In this document: piece by piece, positions 46,280-57,765 of the stretch | Position numbering within the stretch: position 1 is the first letter of the stretch | Layout: each line of letters opens with the position of its first letter | Source: Cryptomeria japonica | Taxonomy: Eukaryota; Streptophyta; Pinopsida; Cupressales; Cupressaceae | Assembly: GCF_030272615.1 (NCBI RefSeq) | Contig: NC_081413.1 | Location: 607,516,209-607,580,208, forward strand | Reading direction: 5' to 3' | Length of the DNA: 64,000 bases | The notes under the pieces: generated by a model | What the model saw: only the letters and a program-made list of their open reading frames with translations | Told to the model about the DNA's origin: nothing | Database searches by the model: none | Translations under genes and position numbers: made by a program

Positions 46280-48210
46280 AACAGGAGTACGATCCTATAC
46301 AAATACTCATGTTAAAGTAGATGAAAGATGAAAGAGAGGAGAAATTAGGAGCACACTCACAAGGAGTATAATACATCACTAATTTCAAAGAACCAAGGGC
46401 CCAATCGTAGGATCTTAATTCACTCAATCATATGCAAGGGCACACAAAACAAGACAAAAACAAAAATGCAAAAAAAGGCAAACAAAGACAAAAAGCAAAA
46501 AGACACATGACACACAAAAGCTAAAAACCAAAAACAAGACCTCAAGTCAACTAGCTCAAGAGACCTCGATATCAAAATGTCTCAGCAACTAGTATCTTTC
46601 TTGAAAATGCCATCTCAAGAACACAAGAAATTACATAAAAAGAGAAAGATCACACACCAACCATGAACTAAAAATAGAAAAGCTATGAGCTCATGAGAAG
46701 AAAGCGGGAAGCATGGATACACATTCTAGATGTATTTTTCTAGGTGATCCATGAGAAGAAGAGTGAGAAAGGACATGGATACACACTCTAGTTGTGTTTT
46801 TCTTGGTAATCCATGTTGGGGAGGAGAGCAGGAATAGTCTAGTTGTGTTTTTCTAGTTCCATTCATTCTTCTATGTGTACACTTGTTTGGTTTTAGGTGT
46901 TAAGCATCCCATATAAGAGTTTGTTTTCTCTAGTTTTGAGTATGCAACAACCTATGTAAGACATGAAATGAAAAATGCAAATGTGCGTCTAGTATTGGGA
47001 ACATCTCGTGTAAGAGTTTGTTTTCTCTAGTTTCAAGAATGTGCATTTCGTATGACATATATAAATGATGTGTCTGGTTTTGGGCATGGAGCATCTCATG
47101 TAAGAGTTTATTTTATCTGGTTTCAAGAATCAAAACCTTGTTTAAGACATACAAAAATATTGTACAATATAGTACAAAGAGGACAATATGTATACCCCCC
47201 CCCCCCCCTTAAGGTGTCAACACAACCCCATGTTGGTGTCTTAAGGAAGCTAAAAACAGGGATACCCAACCTTCAATACCAAGGAGATTTCCTTTAAGGC
47301 AACAATGTTCGTAAATCCAAGCTAAACAAGTAATACTCTTACAAGCAAGGATAAGATAGTTCAAAAATAGATATCTTGCAACAAGTGCAAAGGGAATCCT
47401 TGGAGGAGAAGAGATCTTTTCTCAAAATACATGTACCTCCAAGAGGAGTTCTTGAAAAAACATAACATCTTCTACCAAAATAATGGAAGGAGAACAAGAA
47501 TGCCTACCTTCCTCCTATGGCTAGATAAAAGGATTCTTGATGAAGGATGACACACTTTTGACCCAAAGTGAGGGGTCTATTTATAATAGATATATAATGC
47601 CAAGTGTAAAGAGTTTGTATTCAAGGATACACACCTCTTGCATAAGAGAGAATCCTTGAGCAAACAACAACATCAAATCATAAGCAAACACCACTTAATA
47701 AAGCAAAACTGGATCCTTAGAAAGGATAAGACTGATAAATTCCCCTCAAGTGTAGGGACAATGAGAAGAATTATACAACCTCTAAGGAAAGAATATACAT
47801 AAAAAAATGCACAATGTACTCACATCAATGAATATTCAATGCAATAAATACATCAAGATATGCAAAACGCTACATCAAGATATGCAAAACGCAACTCTAA
47901 AAATGAGGTAATATTCAAAGAAGGAAAGATTAAGATGAAGGACCACATACCACCCTATGCATAGATTATCCATAAGAGACATACCATTTCAAGCAAGAAA
48001 GGACATCAAGGTATGAAAAATGCAACCCATAAAGGGAATAGTGAAACTTTAGATAGAGAGAAGGGATTAGATAATATTCTTGCCCTCCAAGCTCAGAGGC
48101 AAGAATAAATTGTTGCTGTCCCAAGATTATTGTAATTGAAATAGCATCCCCTCTTATGACAAAGAGCACCCAATGAAGGGTGAGGAGAAACATGAAGGGT
48201 GAATGGAGTG
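46280..48210 (-). other. H 3' untranslated region with short repeats, no gene
   Basis: Three copies of a block around taagagttt(g/a)ttttctctagttt occur near 46913, 47010 and 47100. Three copies of ctag(a/t)tg-tatttttct occur near 46727, 46788 and 46837. A 14-base poly-C run is at 47195-47208. Where pol would lie in an autonomous element, no reverse transcriptase or integrase motif can be read. Confidence 0.55.
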
Positions 48211-48732
48211 CTAAGACACTACCTCTTCACCAAGGAAGAGTGCAAGATCAGTTGTAAGAGCTATACAAGCTCGGTCATATTGGTCTTGAACAAAAAGTTT
48301 AAATGCTTTACAATTTCCAAGAGAATGAGAGTAACTACGATGAAAAAGACAATGTGGATCACCTTCCTTATGCTTATAACCGTAATTAAGTCCAATTAAA
48401 TGAAAAACAACATTCTTATCATACTTCAATATCCAAAAGATTATAGTAGCTAATTTCTCTTGGTCATCAATAGGATTAGGTCTTGTCTCTTGAGGTGTAG
48501 GACGAGGGTTGTTAGAAGAAAATGGATTATTTTCTGTGATTTTGACTATGCCATTATCAATGAGTCCTTGCATTCCATTCTGAAAATTGGGACAATCATT
48601 AGTATCATGGTCATTAGTTTGATGATGTAATAAAAAAGGAGTGTTTGAGGAAGAAGAACCTTTGGATGGACGATAATTTCTATGTCTTGCAAGATAGCCT
48701 TTAAAGTTTTGAATCCTAAGGAGATCATCCAT
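48211..48732 (-). pseudogene. H gag C-terminal region with two His/Cys knuckle-like motifs
   Basis: This 173-codon frame contains FLLHHQTNDHDTNDCPNF followed by QGLIDNGIV, and later CLFHRSYSHSLGNCKAF followed by VQDQYDRACI. Both fit the plant gypsy gag pattern CxxH....H...C with a downstream Q.LID.G.I block. The first motif has lost its first Cys. The frame ends at a stop at 48211 with no protease after it. Upstream minus-strand frames to about 49080 are Pro/Ser-rich and interrupted by stops. The rest of gag is separated by solo LTR O. Confidence 0.65.
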
Positions 48733-49122
48733 AGGTGAATGATGAGGATTTCCTAGACCTTCGGTGCTAGTTTGTGTAGGAGGGTTTATAGGGAATTTGA
48801 TTCCTTGTTCAAATTTTCCAAGTCCTTGTCCCCTAAAACCTTGTTTTCATATTATGTTATAGCCACTCCTATAAGAATGTTTTAATTGAGAAGAAGAAGG
48901 ATTATTATAATGAATCTATTTAAAATTTATAGTGTAAGTATATCTAGAAGGAATAAAGGGAGAAGTAGATGAAGAAGGAATATCCTTTCTAGGGGGATTC
49001 TCATTTCTATCATCATGCATATCCTCTTTGATAGGTTAGGAAGGTATATCCTTATCATCTAAGGCCTCATATTTACTTAATGTTATGTGGGGAGATAGAT
49101 CATGAATTAAGTGCATAATATT

Positions 49123-51300
49123 TGATGGAAATAGGGTAGACAATTAAGAGGTGGGGGGGTGAATCAGTTGTCTCAAAAACTTACACAACTTAAACTTATT
49201 CTCAAATCTAATAATTAAGCATGAAAGCATAAATAAGCAACACATCAAGAACACACATAACACCAAGATTTTTGACGTGGAAAACCCGATCAAGGGAAAA
49301 ACCATGGTGGGAACACACCCACAATATGAGTATACTCCATTAGAAGTCTAGAAGTATTACAATCGGGAATGCACATGCATCTAGGCACATTGCCTAGAGC
49401 TCACTACTCAAAAATAAAGAGGGCTACAACCTAGGGAAGGCTCACTGCCTTAAAAACAGATTTGGATCACATCCAGAAGTAATGAACTAGAAAATATCAT
49501 CTCCTTAATGCCTGGTTACAGTTCTGGTTAAGCACAAAACAACTTTATCTTCTCACTTCTTCTCTGCCTCCCAAAGATTAATACATTATTCGCACATACA
49601 TACTCACTCTCATCCACAACCACACTCAAATACAAAGATATTACATTTATTTACACATAACATCAACCTTGGAAAGACCATCAAGGTCGGCTCAACATTC
49701 ACCACCTAATTAAAAAATATAACTACACACAATACAATATCACATGTGGACCGAGCAATGTTAGCCAAGACATAGCATAGACCCAAATCTTCCACCTCGA
49801 ATACAAAACACCTCCAAGAATTACGCATCGAACATCCACAACTCGTTACCAACATCCAGTTAGCCAAATTTATGAAGAACACTAATGCATCGAAGAAAAA
49901 ACATCAATTACAAGCTCAACGATCAATGCGGGCCACCAACACAAAAGGCACATGATCCAAAAACATCCACAAGCATCATGAATTACCACCACAACATCCA
50001 CACCAACATCATCATACTGAACCTCAAGAACACTAACTGCAATGACTGTCAACCTTGAAAAATCACTTGCGAAGCTCCAAACCACAAACCACTTAAATTG
50101 AGGATATACGTCAGTGTCAGTGAAAACTTTAGTGGCTAGTATTTGCCAATTGGCTATTTTTTGAAATTTGGGAATCAAGATATGGCTAATAAGTTCATCT
50201 TTTGAGGTGACTTGAATCGCCACATTTTTCTAAATTTTTATTTTAATGTTATTTAAATCGCCAGAGAACTTATTTTTTTAGTTTTTTTTAACTCAAAGAT
50301 TCGCCACAATATTTGATACATAATTGGATCATATTCGCCAACATTTTATAATTTATTGTAGAAATCTAAATTAATTTGCCAAAAATATATCATAATTATT
50401 AGTTACCTTAGGGTTATATCAATAATATTTAGTTGCCACCATTAATTTAAAATATAATCTAATGACCTTCATTGTATTCTATGAGGTAGATTGTACCTAC
50501 AAGTTGTAATGGCCTTAGTGAAAATCAATTGTCTAAAAGAAATTTTTGGCCCCATGAGTATTACAAATTGTTGGTACATTTTATCTCACTAAATAAAAAG
50601 AGGGCTATTAGATTATTTTAAGTTAATGGTAGAAACTAAATAAAGTAGATTATACCCCTTAAACTCATTAATGATTTCCACCTTCATGCCTTTACTTTTC
50701 TATAAAAAACTTTTTTTTTAATAAAAAGATTTGCAATAGTAATTAATGCATACTCTTATTATTTTCCAAGATTCACCAATATTTTCTACCAAAAAAAATT
50801 GATATAAAAAAATTCGCCAATAAAATTAATATTTTTCTTTTAAAAAAAGAAAGATTTGCCAATTAAAATAGTTGTTATTTTAAAAATAAAAATATTTGCC
50901 AAGATTTTATACAATTTTTTGAGAGGGTGTTTCTTAAAGTTATCACTGGTCAATGTCCCAAACATGTCTCCAAATCCATAAATCAAGATATTACAATGTG
51001 GAGCAATGCAAACCAAAATACTAACGCTCTGGCATTACTGAACAACTGAAAACCAGTCACAACACAAATATCCATAACTTACTCAAATCTTCATGAGGAC
51101 CTCATAAAATTGCACTAAATCATCTATACACAACCCTCTAAAAACCCTTTAATCTACAAACTCTGATCAACAACATGTTGAGAAAACTCACTTACTGAAC
51201 TTCACTGCATCATTGTCACAGACAGAGAAATATGTTGACATCAATGACAATACATCTCTCAAATATCTCTTAAGCACATATTTGCAACATACTACCAACA
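49123..51300 (-). mobile_element. O: solo copia-type LTR carrying MITE P
   Basis: O starts TGATGGAAATAGGG and ends CATACTACCAACA, with atatt (49118-49122) and atatc (51301-51305) as flanks. It has the copia block ggggggtgaatcag near its start and tttttgacgtggaaaaccc further in, similar to the D LTRs. Removing P leaves about 1.34 kb and no internal region. Confidence 0.8.
50118..50948. mobile_element. P: non-autonomous hAT-type DNA transposon (MITE)
   Basis: Inverted ends CAGTGAAAACTTTA (50118) and the complement of TAAAGTTATCACTG (ending 50948) match at 13 of 14 positions. They are bounded by the 8-bp duplication gtcagtgt / gtcaatgt (50110-50117 and 50949-50956), 7 of 8 identical. An 8-bp duplication with CA-G ends is characteristic of hAT elements. 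About ten copies of t(t/c)gcca(a/c) are scattered through its AT-rich interior in one orientation, like subterminal transposase-binding repeats. No transposase is encoded. It lies inside solo LTR O. Confidence 0.82.
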
Positions 51301-51461
51301 ATATCCAACAACATCATCTCTCTACAAATGTTTTGATGGTGATGATAAGCTCTAGGAGAATAAGGGGATACTAGAGAGATTGAAACACCAATATTTTGAC
51401 CTTACCCCTCTTACGCTAGGGTATGTGTATGAGAAGAAGATGGTTCTATGTTGTTCTTCAA

Positions 51462-51857
51462 TTATTTCTCTCCATTAGAGAGATCATTGATAGGAGTATT
51501 AGTTATTTCTTCATTCACATGAGATACCCTAGGAGAGGTACAAGTGTTAGGTCTTTCATTAGCATCTCTAGGATTATGATCTACAAAAACTTTTATGTTA
51601 GCTACATAGACAATGAATTTTCTTAAAAATAGCACTATAAAATTACATGCATCGTGGATGAAATCTTTGAGATTTAATTGATTAATAGGAAGCATTTTAG
51701 AAATTCTAAACATTCTATATGCCAAAGTGCTTTGAATGAAAAGAAGCAATGTAAAGTGAAAGAAATCATTATCCAACACATGATTATTATAAATATAAGT
51801 GAAAAGAAATGTAATCATGTGTGAAATGGCAAATAAATCAAATCTATTAAGTGCCAT
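51462..51857 (-). CDS. Hydrophobic first frame of element H, 131 aa, function unknown
   Basis: An ATG at 51857 opens an uninterrupted 131-codon frame about 200 bp downstream of the primer site. Residues 10-60 are strongly hydrophobic and aromatic (ISHMITFLFTYIY, FFHFTLLLFIQST), with a second hydrophobic patch near 85 (FIVLFLRKFIVYVA). The C-terminal 40 residues are polar. These could be one to three membrane segments, which would be unusual for a gag N-terminus. It may instead be a decayed gag that stayed open. I do not recognise it. Confidence 0.35.
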   Translation of the reverse strand: MALNRFDLFAISHMITFLFTYIYNNHVLDNDFFHFTLLLFIQSTLAYRMFRISKMLPINQLNLKDFIHDACNFIVLFLRKFIVYVANIKVFVDHNPRDANERPNTCTSPRVSHVNEEITNTPINDLSNGEK

Positions 51858-52059
51858 TATGAATGTCTAAGATCATATCTGGAAATAAAAGTTACAAATT
51901 ATGCAACCCACAAATCAAATTAACCAAAATAAATTAAGGTTTTAATCAATTTTAACCTCTAAATTTATGTAATTTGATTAAAATTATAATCTGAATGAAA
52001 ATTTAAAAATTAAAATTCTCACAAATTAGATCTAAGAACACAAATCAGAAATAGTGGTG

Positions 52060-52078
52060 CATGGAGTTTGGTTCACCA
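52060..52078 (-). promoter_or_regulatory. H primer-binding site
   Basis: On the minus strand TTTTGGTGAACCAAACTCC follows the LTR end, so the primer site would start TGGTGAACC. The corresponding place in C reads TTTTTGTGAACCCGACG. The tRNA is not identified. Confidence 0.6.
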
Positions 52079-52081
52079 AAA

Positions 52082-54705
52082 TGTAATGGTGAAAATTTGG
52101 GTTTCACCAATTAAGGTAACAAAACCACTATTTTTTCTTAAAATACCATTACATTGAATGGGGGTTGAATCCAGTAGATCTAGCCTCAAATCAACTAAGG
52201 AAAGGGTTGAGATTTCTTATAAGATTCACTAGTTAGGGCTTCATTCCCTCTTTCTAAGTTGAATTGTGAAAATGTTGAAATGAGGGTAAATAGGTGATTA
52301 TTGAAGAGATTGGGCATAAATAGTGACCTACAGTCATCATACGGAGACACCAACCTAGATTTGAGTAAAATAACAGGTTTCAGATTTGTTCCCAGAAGTT
52401 TTACCTGATTTTTCAGGACCAAGTAGTATCAATTCGCCATGGTCCTCTTAATTTCTTGTCAAAAGGTGAACTTGTTTGTCTCTGCGAATCCTGTTGATCC
52501 TCTTGAATGCACCTCTATACCTATTTCCTACACATAGAAAGAAGGGGGAAATTGTTGGGAATAGGGGTTTTTCTAATTCAAACCCTAGTTTAGGAATTAA
52601 CCTTGAATGAATAAATGAAAATACTGCAATAAATATTGGAAAGATATACCTAAGATCTGCAATTGTTGATGATGATGCTTTTCTATTTAAATGTAATCAC
52701 ATATGTTGTATGAAATGGAATGGACATGATAAATCCCTAATCACACACACATGCTTGCATAGTGTAATTGTGTAATTTGGAACTAGGGTTTCACCAAGTA
52801 TGATAAGACCACTAATTAATCAAACTAACCAAGACATTAAAAGGAGTATGAATCCTCAATAGATCCAACCACAATTCTACTAAGAAGAGGGTTGAATGAT
52901 GATTGAGGTCCTATCTCCCCTTTGTTTGAGTTGAGATTATGTTTGAATTAGGTTTTGAATTGCAAGTAAAACTATAGAAAACAATGAGAACTTGAAATGA
53001 GATGATGAAAACAAAGTGCTACAAAAACCAAACAGAGCTATAAGCTAAGATCTGAGCAAGAGAAGAGGATCAGGGCCCATACCTGAAAGTTTGGGAAAAA
53101 TTGTCGGGATTGGGATGTTGGGCACCTTGGTCCTAACAGGTTCAAGATGAAGCACCTTGGTCCTCCATGAGCGCCCTAGTCCCTATGCAATGTCATAGTC
53201 TGGGGGTGTCTTCAGAAGTTCTGCAAAATGCAATTCACTTTGTCTTGGTCTCCTTTATCTTTTTCCACCCGCACGACTCCCAAATCTGCCACCTACACAC
53301 AAAAGAAGGGAAATTGTGTTGTGGATATGGTTTTACCTTAGGTCAAACCCCGGGTTTGGAATCAACCCTAATTGAAATCAAAATTGAAATTGAATTGAAA
53401 TGTAAGGGAAAATCTTGCCTTTTGAGGGAAAGAGATTGAAATGCTTGAATGTAGATGAGTATACATTCAATAGGTGATACAATGCTCTTAGGATAAGTCC
53501 TTCATGTGTTGATGCAATAACATGATAAAACACACAAAATCTATCATAAAATCATAATCGAACATAAGTTGAAGATGCCTTGATGTAGTTGGTTGCTCCT
53601 TGAATCAAATGTGCTCTTGAATTGATGTTGCCTATGATTAGATTATGATGACAATGAATTGAAAGGGATATCTTATATAGGGATTTCATAATTAAAATCG
53701 CCATAAGGCCTACTTAGAATTGATATAATTTCACACGAAGTGGGATTTAAACATTATAATACCACCAAAATATGATCCCAAAACCTAGGGAGAAAAAGTC
53801 AGGACCATGGTGAAACACCATGGTCCAACCAACTTTTTTCCAAATTTTCAGGGATGCAAGGTATCATGATTACAAAGTTAAATATAGCTCGGTGTGACAA
53901 TCCAAGGTGTTTCGATATTTGAGTTTGAGCCTTGAACATCGAAATAGGACCTTATTAGGACTTAATTAATTAATTGATTAAAAAGGATAAAATAAAAAGG
54001 GGCACACTTAGGGTTAAGGGCCCAATTTTATAATGTGTGAAGCGATGAGAGAGGACTTTAACTTTAATTAAATTAATAATTAAATGCTTAAAGGAATTGT
54101 AAGAATGAAAAATGCAACACACTAAGGCAGGTGCTAACCTAAGTGTGAAATTGGACAAGCTTAATTAAGGGTGTACAATTTACGACACTACATATAGGAA
54201 TGATGCATTTTTTCTCCATAATGGTTGAATGATGAATATGAAATCTTGAAGATCTCTAAAAATGTCTGATTATGAATGCTTCATAGATGCACAAGTGATA
54301 GGAATTGATTGCTTGATAAAATATCTTTATATAGGGGGTTATAGGTAAATTACCAATTAGGTGGACCTCCAACCGTCATGTGGAGCCATGGGGATTAAAT
54401 CTTACCAAGGAGATATAACACCTACCCCATTTTTAATTGGGGCTAGAGTAAGAGGGACCATGGCATTTTGGGGAGCCATGGTCCAAACCAAGGTGCTCCA
54501 TGCCCTGGTCCCTCCACAATCAAGGCCCAAACAAAGGTAACATGAGGTGGATATCCCATGGTAGGATCCACAAAAGGTTGTCCATGGCCTCGAAGCTAGA
54601 GAATTAGCACAAACAAACTTAGAAAGGTGATGAGGATAGGACATGCTAAAGTAGGGGCACAAACATGAGGTATAAATTGGCTCATTAGTAATTTATGACG
54701 CTACA
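52082..54705 (-). repeat. H 5' LTR (interrupted by solo LTR Q)
   Basis: Segments 52082-52762 and 54198-54705 align with the left LTR. The minus-strand TATA box (plus ctttatata, 54325-54333) is conserved. Confidence 0.88.
52763..54192 (-). mobile_element. Q: solo LTR related to the H family
   Basis: Q begins TGTAATTGTGTAATTTGG and ends TTTACGACACTACA, flanked by catag (52758-52762) and tatag (54193-54197). Its ends resemble those of H (TGTAAT..GCTACA). A minus-strand TATA-like sequence (plus cttatatag at 53672) sits in the same context as in H, so I place it on the minus strand. It is 1430 bp with no internal part. The frames at 53167-53439 and 53970-54158 are not convincing genes. Confidence 0.8.
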
Positions 54706-55126
54706 ATTCTAAAATTGGATGCACATGGATTGGAGAGGCAGAGACACTTGGCAATGATAGGGAGAGACTTCCTTCACTAACTTCTAGGAATTGACACAAG
54801 GGCTAATTTGTAGAGGATAGTGAGATTCACCCAACTAGTGAGCTTAGATGAGTTTAATTGTGAGGTTGAATGAAGTCTTTGGGTGGCTCTTCTTTTTGTT
54901 TTCCTCCTCTTCTAGTGTTGGCATTGATTCTCCTTAGGAGATTTTGAGCATTTGACTCTCAACCTCATTCTTTGAGGATCATTGTAACTAGTGTTTTTAG
55001 AGTGGTTTAAGCAATTGAACTCATTCTGCTTCCATCTTCTGACAGACTATGGTAGTTTTTGGATGTAAATATTTTTAATATTTAATGTAATCCTTGCAAC
55101 CTCAGTAGCATTTTACAAATTTAAAA
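54706..55126 (+). other. LINE 3' end resuming after element H
   Basis: The sequence continues from the LINE across the attct site and finishes with tgtaatccttgcaacctc and an A-rich tail. No frame is coding. The ending is similar in style to 3' ends of plant L1 elements. Confidence 0.5.
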
Positions 55127-55822
55127 AAAGACAATATTTTTAATATATATTGCCCTATTATTGATAAATGAAATATCTCTTTAATAAAAATATTAAATAA
55201 ATAATGTGTCAAAAAATCTTATTTAAAATTTAAAATGATAATTATTTCAAAAATATTACTTACTGATTTATATTTTTATTTACTCAAGTATATAATTATT
55301 TACTATTTTATTCATTATATTGCATAATGAGTAATTTTTAAAATGACCCTTTCAATAAAAAAAATAATGAAAAAAAGAAAAATGTAAATAAAGAAAAATA
55401 CAATTAATATAGTTCCTCATAATGATATCTTTTAAGGCGTTTTACATAGATTTTTTTAACGATAGGTATACTAGTATATGTATATGTATGTATATGCATA
55501 AATATATATTTTAATTTTTAAAAATTAGTTTATTTATTTACATATTTTATTTTGAAGAGTTATGTTTATTTACTTAAAAGTTATTTCATTTATCAAAGTG
55601 TTATTTTATTTTTGACTTGTTTTAGTTTTAGTTATGGAATAAATTATGTTAAAATAAATAGTGCGTATGTCTTTTCCTATCTATTTAGTTATTGTTAATG
55701 AATCTATTAAGTATTTTAAATAGATATTAAAAATGATATTTATATAAAAATAAAAACTCTTGAGAGGAAAGTAAAAGTAAATTATTTATTTTGGTTTAGC
55801 TTTGTGAAATTTTTGATATATT
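55127..55822. other. AT-rich spacer, nothing recognised
   Basis: This stretch is very A/T-rich with tatatgtatatg runs near 55475. No coding frame or repeat boundary was found. Confidence 0.5.
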
Positions 55823-56628
55823 TGATGAAGGAGCATCCTCGATCGATGAGCAATTTTGTATCAACCAAAAATATTTGTTTCAGTTATGTTCTTGTTCAAT
55901 TATATGTTGCATCTTCTATGTTTCTTTCGGCATTCTTCAAAATTTGTTCATTTTCCATTGTGGATCAGGTCTTTGGCTTCTAGACATGTTCTCGTTCCTT
56001 ATTCTAGATTTTCAGTCCATTTGGACCCTTTTCCGGCAAGTTTTCACTTCTGGATTGTCTATTTCTTAGTTCTCAGAGCAGTTTTGAGCTTAACGACTAG
56101 TTGGAGATTCCTTCTCTTGTGGAGCATTCCCTTGGTTTGCAGATCTAATTGGCACCATGATGTTCCCAAGCCCTTGGTCGACCTTCCTTTGTGTCCTTCA
56201 CTTCATTTGTGTCCTTAGCGGAGGATATCTTCACTCTTTGGATCTGACCTATTTTACATGTTTCATTTTCCTTTCTTGGAGAATGTAATCTTTTGTGGCC
56301 AAGCCGGATGTGTTCTAGATGCTATATATATTGTTGTATTTGATCCTTTGGAGGATAGTGAAGATATATAACAATAACGATTCATGATCTGTAATTAGAA
56401 TACCTCTTGGAAGTCCAGATGGATTGTATTTTGGAATGTATCATGTAACAAGGCCTATAACCCTACATGTTTGCTCGCATGTTATCGGCTAGTTTATGAT
56501 GAATCTATGATATTACAGATGTCTGATCTTGCATTTTCTATATTTTGTGTTGGTGCTTTTGTTGTGTTACTCTTGCTGCATGATCTAGATTATTCTCTTT
56601 GAGGACCCTTCAGATCATTGTTGCATCA
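55823..56628 (+). repeat. I 5' LTR
   Basis: This 806-bp direct repeat of 58705-59501 has a TATA-like tatatata at 56323-56331. The spurious frame 55856-56218 comes from LTR sequence. Confidence 0.88.
56323..56331 (+). promoter_or_regulatory. TATA box in the I 5' LTR
   Basis: atatatata within gatgctatatatattgttg is conserved in the right LTR at 59209-59216 and lies about 500 bp into the LTR. Confidence 0.5.
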
Positions 56629-56630
56629 GA

Positions 56631-56645
56631 TGGTATCAGAGTAGG
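56631..56645 (+). promoter_or_regulatory. I primer-binding site (tRNA-iMet)
   Basis: TGGTATCAGAGTAGG begins two bases after the LTR. Its first eleven bases match the initiator-methionine primer-site consensus exactly. Confidence 0.9.
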
Positions 56646-57765
56646 TTACGAACCTTGAGGCATTCCTTTGGGTGAACAGAGCGTCGAATTGAGGCAGGCT
56701 ACAAGCGTGTTCAATAGATTGCCAAATGAGAGGCAATTGGAACTTTGTAGTCAAATTGTCAAGTTGAGGCTGTTGCAGCGGATCAAAGGAGGAGATGTCA
56801 CCGAGAAGGATGAACCCTAGAAGGGTAAAACAAATGATGGAGGATTTCTGAAATGAGATGAGGAATGAGATTTGAAATGCACTAGCTGGTTTGCGGAGGA
56901 ATCCAAAATCAAAGGATGAAAATGAAGAGGCAGGGGAAGAGCTATAGGTCAAATAGGTTGAAGGACCGACAGATGAGGGAGAAGATAGACTTCTTAGAGC
57001 GGTGGCACAAGTAAGTAAAATACATAAAGTTGAGGTTTCTAACTTTTCAGGTACATTGAATCCGAAAGACTTGATAGATTAGATTGAAGAGTTGGAAGAT
57101 TACTTTGAGTTTGAGGATATCAAAGATCCACAAAGGGTTAGGTTAGCACAAACCAAGTTGAAAGGGAATGTTGATTTATGGTGGAAAGAGTTGTAGAGGG
57201 ATAGAGTGGAGAACATTGAGATGAAAATCATTCGATGGAGGTAGATGATTGCAAGATTGAAGGCTAAATTCATTCCATGAGACTATGAGTTGGAATTGTT
57301 CAAGAAGTTGAAGAACTTGAAGCAAAAGGACATGAGTGTGAAAGAGTATACCGAGGAATTGTACAATGTGATGATCAGATCTGGACATCAAGAGGTGGAT
57401 AGGGAGAAGGTGGCTAGATACATAAATGGACTTCAATTTAACATTCTAGATGAGATGAGTAGGCTGAAGATTTCTCCAGTTGAGGAGGCTTACCAATATG
57501 CTCTAAAGGTAGAAGATAAAGTGAAAAGAAGATAGTAGAATAACCCTAGAGGAAGAGAGAGATATGCAGCGAGTAGAGGGCAGATGAGTGGTAGTATGGA
57601 GAAGAAGACTACTGAAGAAGAATTAGAACCTAAATGGAATAAAGAACTGGATCAGAAGACACAAAGAAAAGGAAATGGCATTAGTAGCAGGGGGTTCTTG
57701 GGTAAATGTTTCAAGTGTGGAGAAACCAGACATAGATCTTATGAGTGTTCTTAGGTAACTAGTAA
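56646..57765 (+). pseudogene. I gag with CCHC knuckle (multiple TAG/TGA stops)
   Basis: Core blocks include VSNFSGTLNPKDLID, a TAG, IEELEDYFEFE (about 57035-57115), then LKGNVDLWWKEL, then MIARLKAKFIP, a TGA, DYELELFKKL and SVKEYTEELYNVM. These match the gypsy gag pattern (F.G...P..l.dWi..le.yF...W, followed by F...L..lkQ...sv.eY..eF). The knuckle CFKCGETRHRSYEC is at 57707-57748. Stops such as R-W-R-TAG-MIARL sit where relatives have Gln or Arg. Gag packages the RNA, so this product could once have been supplied without pol. Confidence 0.8.

Larger units (their letters stand above)
45061..54705 (-). mobile_element. Element H: gypsy-like LTR retrotransposon with gag only
   Basis: The LTRs (45061-46264 and 52082-54705) start TGTAATGG and end TG(A)(T/C)GCTACA. 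An exact attct duplication lies at 45056-45060 and 54706-54710. A primer site at 52070-52078 and polypurine tract at 46265-46279 give minus orientation. The interior has a hydrophobic first frame and a gag C-terminus with two His/Cys knuckles, but no pol. Primer site and polypurine tract resemble those of C. The LTRs are clearly diverged, so the element is old. Confidence 0.88.
39330..55126 (+). mobile_element. L1-type LINE with RNase H domain, split by element H
   Basis: The coding order on the plus strand is endonuclease (about 40.2-40.85 kb), reverse transcriptase (41.2-42.3 kb), a Trp/Cys-rich connector (42.4-43.7 kb) and RNase H (43.9-44.4 kb). The sequence left of H (to 45060) continues at 54706, where the duplicated attct marks the H site. 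It then ends in aatttaaaaaaag near 55126, a short A-rich tail. The 5' start near 39.3 kb is a guess and no target duplication was found. Many stops and frameshifts show it is long inactive. Confidence 0.75.

Noticed and set aside
49882-50223. 113-codon minus-strand frame
   Set aside because: It straddles the left end of the MITE insertion, so it is a chance fusion of LTR and MITE sequence.
54402-54662. 86-codon minus-strand frame with Cys-rich sequence
   Set aside because: It lies wholly inside the H LTR, and the partner LTR does not keep the frame convincingly.
56631-56645. Possible tRNA gene remnant (TGGTATCAGAG)
   Set aside because: It is the primer-binding site complementary to tRNA-iMet next to an LTR. 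No cloverleaf or A/B boxes surround it.
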